Shown piece after piece: positions 37,534 through 51,600 of a stretch of DNA of 64,000 bases (position 1 is its first letter; each line of letters starts with the position of its first letter). The DNA comes from Hydractinia symbiolongicarpus (lineage: Eukaryota > Cnidaria > Hydrozoa > Anthoathecata > Hydractiniidae): positions 27,925,851 to 27,989,850 of the forward strand of contig NC_079877.1 of NCBI RefSeq assembly GCF_029227915.1, in the 5' to 3' direction. The notes under the pieces are model-generated. The model made no database searches. It saw only the letters and a program-made list of their open reading frames with translations, and was not told where the DNA came from. The position numbers and the translations under genes are program-made.

Positions 37534-40500
37534 AAAAAATAGACGTTGATAAAGTATAAAGAATACTCAGCCTCTTTGCTTCTTAGAGTGTGAGAGAAAA
37601 AAGTAATTCTCTTTTTCATAAATCATTTGCAAGCTTGAAACATGGCGACACAAGATTTGCAAAGGAATTCCGGGGAAACATAACAAAGAGTAGTGTTAAT
37701 ACATTCTTCAACATGACATCGGAACATTCATCATTCATTCATGAATTCTTTAGAATTTGAACTCTCTTAGGAAAGTGTGGAAAAGAGTTTTGTATTCATA
37801 ACTTGAGATTTTTGTGGAAGTATAAATTATCACGTAGAAGAAGAAGTTTTTACTTTTAAACTGTTTTTCTCCATCTTATACACTCTAAAAGGGCTAGTCA
37901 AACCAAATATCAATATGATTTTAGATCTTAGTTGCAAGTATTATCTGCGAAGGAGAGCAAGTGTATATTTAAATGATAATTTCAGGAAATCTTTTTGAAA
38001 GTGTTAATGCCTCTCCTAATTTCATCTAAGTCCGATCTCCTTCCTGTTGTTTATTAGTCTAGACATAACGGCCCCTAATCTCTTGTATTTTACCACGGGC
38101 GTGTTGACAGGGTGCAAATAAAGCAGTGAATTGTCTATCTCATGTTTCGTGCCAACATATTTGCTCTCTATTATTTTTTTCTAAAAGTATGACGTAATAG
38201 CAAAACAAATGAATCCTTAAAATATAATTTTTTTTCTTCGTTGTTTAATTTTATAATACGGTGTTATTTATTTTGCCTGTTTTTTTTTTTGAGTTGAATG
38301 ATTTGTTTCTTGTGTTGATGTCAGCATGGTGTCATTTTACACAAGTACGTGCAAATTCAATGTGTGTTCCCTTCATGAATCGTTAATGTATAGACACACA
38401 TGATTGTGAAAGTTTTCACAGTGATTGTTGTTATCGCGAAGTGATTACGTTACTCACAAGGGATCCCAATTCACCCCTTGAAAAATCAAATCAGATTTTT
38501 TCGTATTATCCAGTTTGAACGGAACATTAGGTTTGTTTATATATAAAACTGATAAGAAGAAGGTTAAGTTAAAAATAACACGTTGTAGAATGACTAAAAA
38601 AGCTTATTCAGAGGAGTTATCCCCCATTTTAATAATCATGTCGCGTGACCTGCAAGAAGTTAATCAAAAATTTAAAAGCTTTGAATTATGCCAGAAGAGA
38701 TCTTTAATGTCTTATATGGTCGGTAAATCTTACACTGCGAAAGGACGTAAATGATTAACAATAAAAGTAGGCTATTGTTCTCATCATGGGTCAATATTAC
38801 TACCTGAAATCGGTATAAGAAACAAGACCTGGGTATCTGAAGAAAGCCTAGTTTCGTTGGTCGTCTACCTGCCCACACGACAACCTTTCTCACATACGAT
38901 ACCCTGGCAGCCATAAAAAAAACATGGTTTTCATAAGTATAGTCTAACCGTTTTTAATTAAATTTTGGAGTTGGTTTGTAATGATTTGGCGTGAGTTTTT
39001 ATATAGAAAACCAGTAACTAGGGAAAAAAGGAAAACGAAATCTATGGGTATTTCAGTTTTATAAGAACTCAAACTGGGAATGGCTTAAAAATGAGAACAG
39101 AATAAGAACGATGACAGGGCTTGAATTTTGCTGACACCTTTTCTCCCCTGAAATATGGCAACAAATGTGGTGAAATACATCTTTTAAAGCAGATATTTTC
39201 GCAAACCAATTATGGCGATTTTGCCATACTTGTAGTTAGATTTTGTATTGGAAGCAAAAATGCTCAAAATGTAGCTAAGAACAAAATAAGCACATTCCAG
39301 GGTGAACAGATGAAAATAAGAACACCACAGGCCAAATTTCTTGTTTCTTATAAAGTAAATGTTCATGCATGTTCTAGAGGTTCAACTTAACAACTACGTC
39401 ACGATATCTGTATCGAAATTATAAAAGTTTCCTGCAAAATCTTTTTAAAAAAGAATTAAAAATCAAGGAAAAAAACTTGGAAAAAAAGTTGCTTAATCTG
39501 TAAAAGTCATATATAGTAAGGTTTCTGGAATTTGGACATTTTTTAATACTTTTAAAAATCTTTAAAAAGATCTTTGGGCATCACAACATAATTTTTTCTT
39601 CAATTCATTTGTATATTATAACCTTGAGCTGCGCTTCTAACAGGCTTCGTGTTGATCGAGTTAATTAGACAATCTATAAAAATGGAGTTGTCAAGACACG
39701 AGAATAAACTTTAAAAGCAAAAGAAAAAATAACGGTTTAAAGTCAAAGTAAATTGAATTAAGACCTTCAGATAAGAAAAACGTCTGGATTTTGTTTCCAT
39801 GGTTTCATTGGTTTTTGATGCATTATTTTACCCCCTTAATCAGGACAAGGTTTGCGGCTGGACGAGCTGAATCGCCGTCACACTTTTTGATTGTCGTTAT
39901 TGTTGACATTGCTGTCGTCGTTGTTTTTGCTGTCGGTATTGTTGCTTCTGTTTTGACGTTGTTGACGTTACCGTTATTGTTGTTGTTATTGTTGTTGTTA
40001 TTGTTGTTGCGCTGAACGTAAATGAGACTTAAGAACACAAAACGTAAACAAATCAAAAATGCAAAAAAATCCAGAAATGTGTTTACGTAATAACAAGTCT
40101 CGTTTTTCTGATACATACTCAACCCATGTTTCGACTTCCAGAAGACATCATCGCCTAACTGTTGCATGACAAATGCCAATGTTACGAGGATGTTACTATA
40201 TTTAGGATACGTTTTGTAAGGGGAATTGTTTCTTAGTGGTATTCATCACTCATAAAATGTTTTAACCCACTCCCCGTATCAGTTCTATTAGACAAAATCT
40301 CCACTCTTTTTTTCTTATAAAAACGTATCAAAGGGATGCCTAATATTAACTGGGAAGCGTAATTTTAGGAAATTCGTATTTTGTATGAACTGCGTTGGAA
40401 AAGTTAAAAACAAAATAAAAACAAAAGTAACCATCTCTAGTACTCGATTATATTATTCGTTTATATATTCGTATATATAATATTCGTAATACGTTGTTGC

Positions 40501-41856
40501 AATTTTATGCCCATGCATAGCGAAGAAAGTAAGGAACACCCTGCAATAGTGCTAAAGGACCTTTGATCAGTTCAGTAGCGTTGTCCTTCTTTTCGTACAA
40601 TTTTTTGGACACACGCTCCGAAAGTAAAATTGTTACAAAAAACAAAAGATTAGTTGTTATGATAGAGGCAGATTCTAATTTTTCCGTTTGAAAATTTTAC
40701 ATGTCCGTTAATTATCCACGAATAAGGAAAACACTTGAATGATACTGCCAAGATATTCTGCACCTCACCCCTATTGAATCATAACATCTACGATGGAGTG
40801 TTGTTGTTGTTCATTCATTTGAGAGGAAGAAAAAAGATACTAATGAGGGACTATGCACGATTAGATTAATAAAGACTGCTGAAGGCTTTTTCGCTGTATC
40901 GTGTATATATGAATTGCAATTATGCTTGTAAATAACAATTTAAGAATTCCTTTTCTAGTTTTAATAACATTACACTAACTCGCCTAAAATTAGTGCGGCT
41001 GGTATAGCACAGAGATATGGGTTGTGGAAAATTTAAAAACGTGGCAGTAAAAATCAATGTAAAATTTTTTTTTATTTCGTCATTTCTGTGGTCTTTGTCA
41101 AATTTACAACTTTCTCTTTGTTGTGTTGTTATTGACACTGTTTTGTCATGACTGACATTAAGTTAAACCCTATAATGACTAAAGAACAGAGCCATAACAA
41201 TAAACAGATCAATGGCGCTGTCAGAATCGTTTGTGAAGCGTTTGACATGATTGTCTTTTTTTGTTTTATGTAATGTTATAATAGATCTATTATTGCAATA
41301 CTGTAATCTGATTGGTTTAAATTACGCCGTTTGAACTTGATTGGTCAGCAAGTCATGACTGTTTTGTATTACGCCTCTATAAATTGTTTTTAAAATAGCA
41401 ATGTATTGTTTTCGTATTGAATAGGAACAGCGGAGTTGTTTGAAAAATTAATTAAATATTTTGTTCGAAGCACGAAGAAAATAGTTTACTCAATACCACT
41501 GAAGACTAAGTTACAAAAACAGAAATACAGACACGTAGCATATAAAGATTAACCTGAAAGGTATATATAAATATTTTTTATTAAGATTTCTAAAACTACT
41601 TGGAATTATGTAACATATCATATAACCGTTTCATTCATTAAAAAACAAGTGTATTGTTTTAAAAAAAAGCATTTTTAGTCCGGAAATATCTGGACACAGT
41701 GACAAATGAGTTTCCTGTTATTACGGTTAATTCTTTCCGCACATTTATAACAGATAAATACAACTTGTACATGAAGAAACGATTAGTATCACAGCAGCAT
41801 TTCATGAGATCAGAGTGCTTGAACATTCTTTTAGAATACATATAAACTTCATTATA
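37534..41856. other. Intergenic between IWS1 and the ETS gene
   Basis: AT-rich, with no gene supported. Contains a GTT/ATT trinucleotide microsatellite at about 39.96-40.01 kb. The last kilobase is the presumed promoter region of the ETS gene. Confidence 0.5.
39958..40012. repeat. (TTG/TTA)n trinucleotide microsatellite
   Basis: Runs of GTTGTTATTGTTGTTGTTATTGTTGTTG. It produces artificial poly-Leu and poly-Asn frames on the two strands. Confidence 0.9.
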
Positions 41857-41888
41857 GGTGGTTCGTGATTTTAAATCAAACACAAAAG

Positions 41889-44800
41889 ATGTTTCCTGCT
41901 TCTGACTTAAACTCTAACGTAGTTCCAGATCCGACAGCATATGCTCAGGTAAATATACAAACCTCTCTTTTGTTTAAAACAGATCAACATGCTCTGTGCT
42001 GGTGGTTTGTAGTTCTTTGCCCCATGAGTTTTTTAGGCAATAAGAAACCTGCAATGTATAATTGTAACACCGAAAAGTTCAGAAAGTTGTAGGTAGTTAA
42101 CATTTGATGTATAAAGTTTCTTTCCATACAAATTTGAGCAAAGCTATGAGCGAATTCATCTTTTCATAGTTGGTTATATATAAATACATCTTATGTTTAA
42201 TACCACAATAAGTAACTTCTTTTTTAAAATGTTTTTTTGCGTCAGGAGAGAAAGAGTTAAGATAAAACAGCTATCACACCTTCTTAATAGCTCAATTATT
42301 TTGCTGAATAATATTTTTGAAATTTGAATAACAACCGAAGATAGGAAAAACATTAAGTTTTAAACATAGACTGCTTTTACTAAATATTAAGCAATCCGAT
42401 AAAATGTATTGAATAGAAGGGATTCACACATTTTAGTATGCATTGATCTGTGAAATAATTGCAAAGAAAACTTGGTGCCACATGATTTGTGTAGCTAATT
42501 GAAAATTCAATAATCGGGCTTAATATTTTGATCTTGTTATCTCTCATCAACAAATATGTTATTTTTCTCTCTTTTTTTTTTTTTCTATCCAAGCTATTAA
42601 ATCATTAGACATCTTTAGAGTTTCAATTTCGTCTAGCCGTCTTATTTTTCTTCGTATAATTTCATTGTTTATACAAATAATTTTGTTTTTTCTTTGAAAA
42701 CTTGTTGAATATAATAATTTCATTCATTGATATAAATAAACCTTATTTTTCTTTCAATTCATTTGTAAAAATATTTCTTTTTGAAGCCACTCCAGTGATT
42801 CCCCTCCCATTTCACCAAAAGTGACATTTCTTTTTGTTTTCGTTTGTTTTCATTTGATGATGGTAAAAAAATGTGACACAACTCCTCAGAAAGCACTTAA
42901 TTTTTTTTTTACGCAACCAATGAATGATATACTCAGCTATTTTTACTAAATTTTGCGAAGTTTTATTTTTAAATTTTTTGCTTACTTTTCATCCAACTTT
43001 TGATGACGTCATTCTTAATTTTTTCAAAAAGGCAACGTCGAATTATAATCTAACCTCTGCGCACGCGCTTATGCTCAATGAACTCTAGCGAAATTCAATT
43101 GATCAACTTCATAGAAACTTTCAAACAGAAACTTGTCTCAAAAAGAAACTGTCTCAAATTCACTAACATATCCAGCGATGTTTTTACAAAAACCTTGTTC
43201 ACACGTACATTATCAGTTTTAACTTTTAGGAAGCACTTTCTATGGGCTCTATGGATGACCAATCATTATTCGATTCATACGACAATCAAAAAGTGCCATC
43301 AGGAAAGCCAGGAAAGGTATCAGATGATCCCTGGTCGAAAAAACGTTCCATTGATTCGGATTTCGATGATTTCCATATCCCACCAAAACGACCAAATTTA
43401 TTGGAGGATGTTAAACCAGAGATTCAAGAAACTGCTGACGATAAACGCGTCATTGTCCCTGCCGGTACATTTTTTTTTACTTTTATAAAAATTTTCCAGC
43501 TTTTGTAACATTATTTTGTTTATTTTTTGAATTCCCAACTTCTCTCTCCTGAGGGCGACAATTTAAATATTTTTCTACATTTTAGATCCAATGTGTTGGA
43601 CAAATGAACATGTCCGACAATGGGTTCAGTGGGCTATCAAAGAATTCAGTTTGAAAGATGTCAACATTGACGCGTTTACCATGACTGGACAAGAGTTGTG
43701 TAAATTCACTCGAGAAGAATTTTTGAGACTTGCTCCAGCATATAACGGTGACATCTTGATGGCGCATCTGTGCGTGTTGAGAAAAGGTATAAACAATGTT
43801 GTTTTTACTTCCACAGCTAAAAATACCTTTGATCTATTAAAAACTACTTCGTGACTAAAAAGTTTAAAAAAAAATTGTTTTTTCTCGTGATGCATTATGG
43901 GTACTCGATCGTAATCTTTATAAAGAAAGTTCTTTTATCTTTGGTAATTGTTTGTAGAGGTGCTGACGTCAGCGGTTTCTTTTACTTAATACATTTTATT
44001 TATTTGTAGCACCTCTACCGAACTTGACTACAGAAGACATTGACAAAGCCTTAGCGCCACCGCTGAGTCATCAAACGTCAGCAAAAGTACCTGGTAAGTA
44101 GCTCCCAGTCTCTAAATAAATCTGTCAATTTGCCTTTGATTTAGTCAAACGCTACCAGGATTTGGATAAGATATATGTAAATTTCATTTTTTTGTTATCA
44201 GGATCCTCTTATCCACGAACCACAGAAGGCCGAACAACGGAGGGTGACAAGAGACCATGCTCTCCATCTGTGGGTGGTTATTCAAGAAGCGTTCCAGTGG
44301 CACGAGCTGACGGCAGTGAATACTTAGCCAGTTGCGCATTCCAAGCTTCGTCATCTACAACGTCATCATCGACGTCAAGCACATATCAATGTCGTGATTC
44401 TGTCGTACCCAGCAAACCATTCGAAAGTAGTTCCGCTGCTCACAGTGGTAAGTGCTTTGTGATGCAACTTTTTCTTACAATATCGAAATGCATTTTCATA
44501 TTATGAATGTTGAATTTCGTTGAACTTTGAGGGTTTTTACTTTCCTTATAGAATACGCACCATCGTGTCCCTCACCTAAGCCAGCGAGTTTGCCGCCGAC
44601 TACAACGTCACACGGTGGCAGTGGCCAAATACAATTATGGCAGTTTTTACTCGAATTACTCGCCGATCCTGCTAACGCAAGTTTTATTGCATGGGAAGGC
44701 AACAATGGAGAGTTTAAACTAACCGATCCTGATGAGGTTGCACGACGTTGGGGTGAACGTAAAAACAAACCCAACATGAATTACGACAAGTTAAGTCGTG

Positions 44801-45141
44801 CTCTTCGTTATTATTACGACAAAAACATCATGACGAAAATCCACGGTAAACGATACGCTTATAAATTTGATTTCCAAGGACTTGCTCAACTAAACCAACC
44901 TATTACATCTGACGCTCAATTACACGCTGCCCAGGCTGCTGCTGCTGCTTATCGAGGGGAATACCCATTCTACAGCCCGTACGGACCATCACCAGGCTCA
45001 CCCTACGGCTATCCATCTTCAACCTACCCACAATGCTATTCTTCCGTTCAATCTCCAAATCAATACGGATCTTACCCAAGTTGGGGCAGACCATCGTACC
45101 CTCCAAGCATGTACCGACAGTCATCGGTACCGTATTTTTAA
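41889..45141 (+). CDS. ERG: ERG/FLI1-family ETS transcription factor (6 exons, PNT + ETS domains)
   Basis: Exons 41889-41948, 43230-43464, 43586-43786, 44010-44093, 44202-44447 and 44552-45141. All GT-AG and in phase, 471 residues plus stop. Exon 2 opens [18 protein letters not shown], aligning with the EALS...EDQSLFE start of the second ERG coding segment. The PNT domain (about 93-165) begins [20 protein letters not shown] as in ERG/FLI1 and unlike other ETS subfamilies. After a Ser/Thr-rich linker the ETS domain lies at about 299-385: [49 protein letters not shown] (recognition helix with the DNA-contact arginines), [10 protein letters not shown]. The C-terminus is Tyr/Pro/Ser-rich. A nuclear sequence-specific regulator binding GGAA cores; cell type cannot be told from sequence. 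I cannot say whether it is co-orthologous to both ERG and FLI1, so the symbol stands for the subfamily. AATAAA at 45145-45150. Confidence 0.95.
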
Positions 45142-45144
45142 TTT

Positions 45145-45150
45145 AATAAA
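45145..45150 (+). terminator. Polyadenylation signal AATAAA of the ETS gene
   Basis: AATAAA four bases after the stop. Used alone it would give a very short 3' UTR, so a more distal signal may be used as well. Confidence 0.45.
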
Positions 45151-48100
45151 TCAATAATATAAAAAACAAAAAACGATGTTGTTGTTACAGTTTTCTTTGT
45201 TGGTTTTTTCCGACGCTATAACTTTTCTCATTTTAACTGAGGTATTTTTTTACGACACGACGCAATAGATATCGACACGATATGACGGATAAATTTTATA
45301 TATATTTTGGCAATTTTTTTATTTGTATTATTTTTATAATGCATGTGTTTTTCAGAAGATATTTTATAACAGAACAGTTTAAAATACAAACAAACGTTTT
45401 TGGCCCCTTTGCATTAATGAAAATAGACATCCGTTAAAAAGGAGACTTGGTCCCTTCACAAGGGGCTTTTGGTCATTATTATAAAGAACCAGCAAAGAAA
45501 TATAAAAGCTTTTGTTCGCATTTTATTTTTTAGGAGAGAAAATAATTGTAGGAAAAAAGGAGAAGTTATTGTTTTTGTTGTTTTTGTCAATTTTTCTTTG
45601 TAGGTCAAAGTTTAGCCCTGTATCAAAATAACGGTACTATTTTTAGTTTTCGGAGAAAAAACTATTTGTTAAAGCCGAAGAAAGCACGATGTTTATAATA
45701 TGCACGCTTTTTCATAATAAGAACATCCTTTATAAAAATATGAGGCTAGGATTTACTCAAAAATGAAGAATATGTTAAGAATAATTCTTAGACTAATTTT
45801 CCAAAAATACTTTTATTTTGTTTTTACAACAGCGTATCTGCACAAACCACCAAAATCAAACGTGTGGTCTTCTTCAATTATTTTGTCAATGTCTGTGTCT
45901 AGATCTTCTCACAAGTTTCCAATTCATTCCAGACACAATGTATAAAAATAATGAATAATTTCAGCTTGAAAATTGATACGAAATGAAGAATATTATAGCT
46001 TTCTCTAAATTTTGATCATACTTAAAAAACAGCGTGTCATAAAAGTTCCAATATTTATTTTGTTAGAACCTTTTAATGGGATTTTGGAAGAATGTGTTGG
46101 TATTTTTTAAATCCTTTTTCGAATTTGATTTGACATGTTAACGTATTAGTTCTGTAGTCAGTGTAAAAACAATGAACTAAATTGTACAGTTTATAGTTTT
46201 CGGAATTTTGCCTTAACAATTAAAAAAGTATGGCTTACTGTGTAATATTAAAGAGTTTCACAGTTTAAAAAACCGCAAAATATTTTTTTCACGGTTGAAG
46301 AACCATGATAAAATTTAGTGTAAAATTTCCAAAACGCGTTTTCGAACTCAGATTACGATAAAATTAAAAAAGCATCACAAACATCACAAAACATCTGATA
46401 AAACAACTCAGTTTCAACCAAGTTTTCAAGCTTGCGGAAAGAATAAAGACATTTGGGGTTCTTTTTCATCTGTTCTTTGTTTTGCATGTAACAAAAATAA
46501 TCGCTTTTTTCCTTCAGTTTTGCATCATAGGGGAGAGTGTGAGCTTCGAGCTCAACTCGCCTTTAAAACAACTTCTACTTCCTTTAAAAAAATGAGCATA
46601 TCTCATCTAAAATATAGGCGTTTTTTATGAATAATATTTTTATGAATAGACAAAAATATCAAGATAAGAACATTGACGAAGTTATATTGTAACTTGTATT
46701 CTTTATATCCATGCCAACTTGTAAGAAAGTTGATGCTTTGAAATTATGGAAGTGCTGAGAAATTCTAAATACTTATAGACCCATCAAATTTTCTAATTAG
46801 AATATGTATTTTAAAAAAAACATTCAAGAAATGCTAGTTTTTTACTTACTTTTAGCGTTTGTTAAAATTAGCAGATAATTTTTGTGAAAATTTTAACGAC
46901 ACATTGTAAATCTTTGACAAGTAATAACGTGTCAGCATGATTACAGTCTCCGCCACAAAATAATTAATTTCTCGTTAGCGTAATTATTTTGTTTTGAGAC
47001 AAGAAGGGACCCTTCTAATTTGCTCTAATGCATAAAGTCAAAAAGTTAAAGACGCTATTTAGTGTTAAGCTTGTACTGTAAAAAAGTTAGATCAGGGCGG
47101 GGCAATGAAATTGGTTTAGAAAGTGAGGGGCCAATATGGTGGCAGTTAAGGTTGGGGATAGTACCATGTTTGTGACGACATTAAAATTTTAAAATTTAGG
47201 GCATACGGATTGAATTAAACGCTGTTAAGCTTTTTAACTTTGCTAGGATTAAACGAGTGGTGTTTTAAACATTTAGTAATCAAGATTTAAAATAACGCTT
47301 TTAAAAATTATTTTCTTCATCGAAACATTTCCGTTAAGTAATAATCAAGCAAAAATGCGAGCTGGAACTACTACACGCAATTTTGTTGTTGTTTGGTTGC
47401 CACGATATGGAAGACCATTTAGAAACAAATGTAAGCTCAAACGGACTGGTACAAAATGGCGTAAATGCAAGAGCCTCGGAAAAAAGTGTTCGGCGTGAGT
47501 GGCCGCATTTTTTCTCGTTAAGTAGAGAAACAATCTCGCTAACTCGTCTGTGGTCACCAAGACCCCACCAGAAGTCCAGGAAACGATTTTCAGACAGCAT
47601 GGTAAAAATCATTCCTTATATCAGACAATAAGTTACACGTGGCCAAAAATATCTTCCAGATAGCAAAAAAAGCCACCGTTGTTTTCAAAGAATCTCGTTT
47701 GCCCACAAAAATGTTGATATTGATTTCTTGAAGAAAAGGCAAGGCCTTCGATTCAAATGCGGCTTTTAGAACTGTCGAATATAATGCTTCGACACGCCCA
47801 TATAATAAAAAGTAATAGAGGGTAGGGGGTATATTTTACATAACACAACAGGCTCCACCTGGAATATTGTGTAAAGCAATAATCAACAGCAATCAAAAAG
47901 AGGCTGAAACATTTCGTATGAAATATATATTTTATTTCGATCACGTGACACAATGTTGAGCAATGTCTAAGAAAAAATACTTTGAAGATATTACTTCAAC
48001 TGTATTCACAAAACGATAATACATAAAACGTTATTGCGAAAAGAAAAAAACCAACCGCAGTTTAATGGCATGTCATTACAGAGAACAATAACTTTTTTAA

Positions 48101-48613
48101 TTATTACATCTTCGTGACGTCATTTTCGGATCGTTAAAACAAAATTATAAATCGCTTTTGTTCTCATTAAAATGTCCTATTACCGCAATCTCTATAAAAA
48201 CATAATTCAAATTAACGATCAAAAAAAGCAAAAAATTCTATAAATAGTTGAACCAATTAACCCTCCCTTCTAAAAACCTCAAGCATGCTTCACAAACAAC
48301 AACAACAACAAAAACAAAAACAACAACAACAAAAACAGCAACAACAAAACAGCAGTTAAATATTCAAGTATATAATCCTTATAAACTACTTTTTCATTTT
48401 ACATTCCTAACACCGTTAGGAATTTCTCTTAACGTCAATCATGTGAATTCGGTTACCAAGGAACTTTCATGCTTCTCTCACGACAATATCAGCACACATG
48501 GTGTGCATCAAGAGTCAAAACTTTATGATCAACCAACGACACGACGCGTTTCTCGCAAACACAACTTTTTTTGTCGTAACGAGTACAGTAACGAACGTTT
48601 TTTGGTGATGGTG
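45151..48613. other. Convergent intergenic region, no gene seen
   Basis: Lies between the 3' ends of the ETS gene (plus) and LSM1 (minus). AT-rich. A plus frame at 47383-47631 and antisense frames over it have no recognisable motif. A (CAA)n-like tract lies at 48.29-48.36 kb. Confidence 0.5.
48294..48356. repeat. (CAA)n/(CAAAAA)n low-complexity tract
   Basis: About 60 bp of CAACAACAAAAACAACAG-type sequence, about 260 bp 3' of the LSM1 stop on the minus strand. Confidence 0.9.
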
Positions 48614-51600
48614 TTACGCGAAATCATCCAAACCCATATCAGGCATGTGTGGCGGCAAGCCTCTTTCATGCCGCAACATGTTTTTCGCTTTTTCTTGCTC
48701 CTCTTTTTCAAGCATGTCTCTTCTTTGCGCTTCTAATATATCGTCGATGGAAACTTTGATTAAATTACTCGCAGCCTCTTTCTCAGAATCCTGAAGAGAA
48801 CAATCCTGTCAAAATTGTTACAACAAATTACCCCGTTCTAGACGTTGTAACACATTTTAGGGTTCACTAAGAAATGAAAGTAAACCTTGTTACAAAAAAA
48901 TCGCCCCGTTCTGGACGTTGTAACACATTTTAGGGTGCACTAGGGAATGAAATTAAACCTTGTTACAACAAATCATCCCGTTCTGGGCGTTGTCATAACT
49001 TAGGTCCCAACAGAAAAAGGAAATTTTGCATTTTAAACATAGCACATTTTAGACATTCGTGAAGCAACTGGCCAAAAAATTAAATTTCATCTTTCTACAA
49101 AAGTACACTGGAAATTGAGACAACTCCAAGAATTCTAAAGTAGCTAATATTAATTAAAATTCTAATCGGTTGTTAGATATGACAGGAAATATTAAAAGTC
49201 CTTAAAACTTCGTAAGTCCAAAGCCAATTTAAAACCGCTTAGTTCGCACTAAGTCTTATTTAAAAATGACTATAAATATTTCCGGTGAAATTTCCTCTGA
49301 AGAAGGTATGAAAACAAGTGACACCACTACAACACCCTAATTAACACTAATTATCCAAAAGTAGGGTGAATTCCTTATAATTATCCTGTCACCTATCATT
49401 AGAAGTAGTCACGAGATCATGATAAATTATCTTGCTATGAAATTCCAGTAGAGCACATTTTATGACTAATTTATACGAGACATAACAAATTATACTTAAA
49501 GGTGGCGATTTTTTCTGTTTTTCAGCCAAAGAGAAGTCGTAGCAGCGTTATAGAAATGTATATTGCTACATAGGGGATCAAATTGGTAGCCTTAAAATTA
49601 TTTTATATCAGTGCATTTTAGCATTAAGTTATTTTACAATTACATTAGGGCATGTCGCAGAAAGAGGCGTGTTGCAGAAAGAGGCGTATTGATAGCCTAA
49701 TACGTTTTCTTTTTTATACAACGATGCTGTGGTAAAAAAAAGTTGAATAATACAATATTATGACACAAGAAACATGCACACAAAAAACATGCACACAAAA
49801 AACAACCAAACATAGACAAAAAACAACAAATTTACCACTTCTCCCAAAAGGACCACATTTTCACCTCTCACAACAAACACACCACGGTGAATATCACCAT
49901 ATTGCTTTCCAACATGGATTCTTTCAATTGTATTTTCAAGCACAAGATTCGCTAAACAAAACAAATCCAAAAGTTTAACGTTAAAACCTTTTCTCTACAT
50001 ATCAGATTATCAACAGGGTGCAACAAGTTTCCCAAACTTTTCTGGTTAGTGTGAAGATTTGTCAAAATTATTTTGGCCGAATTAAATTGGACTCGAGGTA
50101 TTCTAGGCATGGATTTTTGACAATTTGGTTGATTTTTCTGACTTCATAGCGAGGAAGCACCTTAATCTGGCCGTCAAAGAATGCGATAAATTTCAAAGGG
50201 TTGATGATCATGATAATTACGAATTGTCTCAGTTTTAATTACTTTATTATTGTATTCTAACTATTCTCCATTCCTAATTAAAAATTATTTTTATCCTTCA
50301 CATCCTGACTCAACAAATCAATGCCATTATGAAACATGTTTTTATCGCGTCTCTCATGTAGCTATTTTAAGCTTAGCATATTTCCGGGTGGCACAAAAGC
50401 CCTCACTGTGGGCTGTTGACTGTGGATTAAAAAAAAATAATAATAAATAAATAAAAAGAAAAACATTTTTGATGAATAATTTTTTAATCCAATTTTCATT
50501 CAATTAAAAAAAAATAGATTTGACTCGTCATGTTCATCTAATAAATAAATAAGTTATTTTTGTCCTGCTTGTAATGTGTACGAGATACATTACACATGAT
50601 TCATATTTGTTTTGAAAAATCTCTTTTAAATATATTTTTGTAAGTTTCGTTTGAACTACAAAACGAAACATGACCATTCGAGAATCATTTTCTAGATTTG
50701 TTGTGTACAAATTCTTGGAAACTGATTCAGTTCGATTTACATCCAACAGTTCGTATATTTAGGATCCGTAATAAAAAATGGTTCTTTTTACAACTAAAAA
50801 ACTAAATTAAACGTAAAATATGAACTATATATTTGCGGTAAAAATAGCCCATAATCTGAGTAGGACATGTACCGGTAAGAACAGTAATTAATAGGGGGGC
50901 GGGAGATTGCTTCATTTCCAATTTTATATACTATATACTGTACAAAAATTATTTTTTATATAAAAATAGCGGAAAAAATGCAAAAAGGATAAGGTAAATG
51001 ACGCAATAATCGCCCCTGCTGAATATCATATCGGACAAAACAAGGCCGGACAAAAGTGACTAGAATTATGTCTGACTAAAATTTTGCCTGACTAATGATT
51101 TAATTTATTTTCAAAACCGTTCTTACTATTGTTAAACAAATTTTTCGAGAAGGGTAAGTGGAGAGGTCAATATGCATTACAGTTTTCAGTCTACAATTGC
51201 CGCACGTGGTTATCACGTTTATAAAAATACGTGGGATCAGGCTAAAATTGAAGACAAAGTTCGTGTAGAGATTAAAACTGACGAAAAATCGAAGGAAATT
51301 GACCCCTGCTGTTGCGCAATTTGAACATGAATCGACCAAGAAATAAATCACGGGAAATATCTCGGCAAGTTTAGCATTATAGCAGTATTAATGGAATCGT
51401 CGAGTCAACAGAATATACACCTCCCCCTAATCCAAGCAGGAGATTAGAGATTCCGTTGACATAAAAGTTCCAGATATATCACTCATACGAAAAGTAAGGA
51501 GTTTATTCTTGAATAAAATGGAAATAAAGAAGATGAAGAAGAAATATCCTCTAATGAGGAAACCAGTTTGCTAATATGCGAATCCGAAGAGAGCCAGAGG

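Noticed and set aside
39791-40179. Frames with poly-Leu (plus) and poly-Asn (minus)
   Set aside because: Both come from the TTG/TTA trinucleotide microsatellite.
43078-43488. 136-codon plus frame over ETS exon 2
   Set aside because: Out-of-frame shadow of the true exon (43230-43464), whose frame gives the conserved DQSLF and KRVIVPAD words.
47383-47631. 82-codon plus frame (MEDHLETNV...) between the ETS gene and LSM1
   Set aside because: No recognisable motif, antisense frames of equal length, and no convincing splice context.
48248-48736. 162-codon plus frame with THAP-like richness in Thr/Lys
   Set aside because: It spans a CAA repeat and is antisense to the last LSM1 exon, which is the real coding strand.
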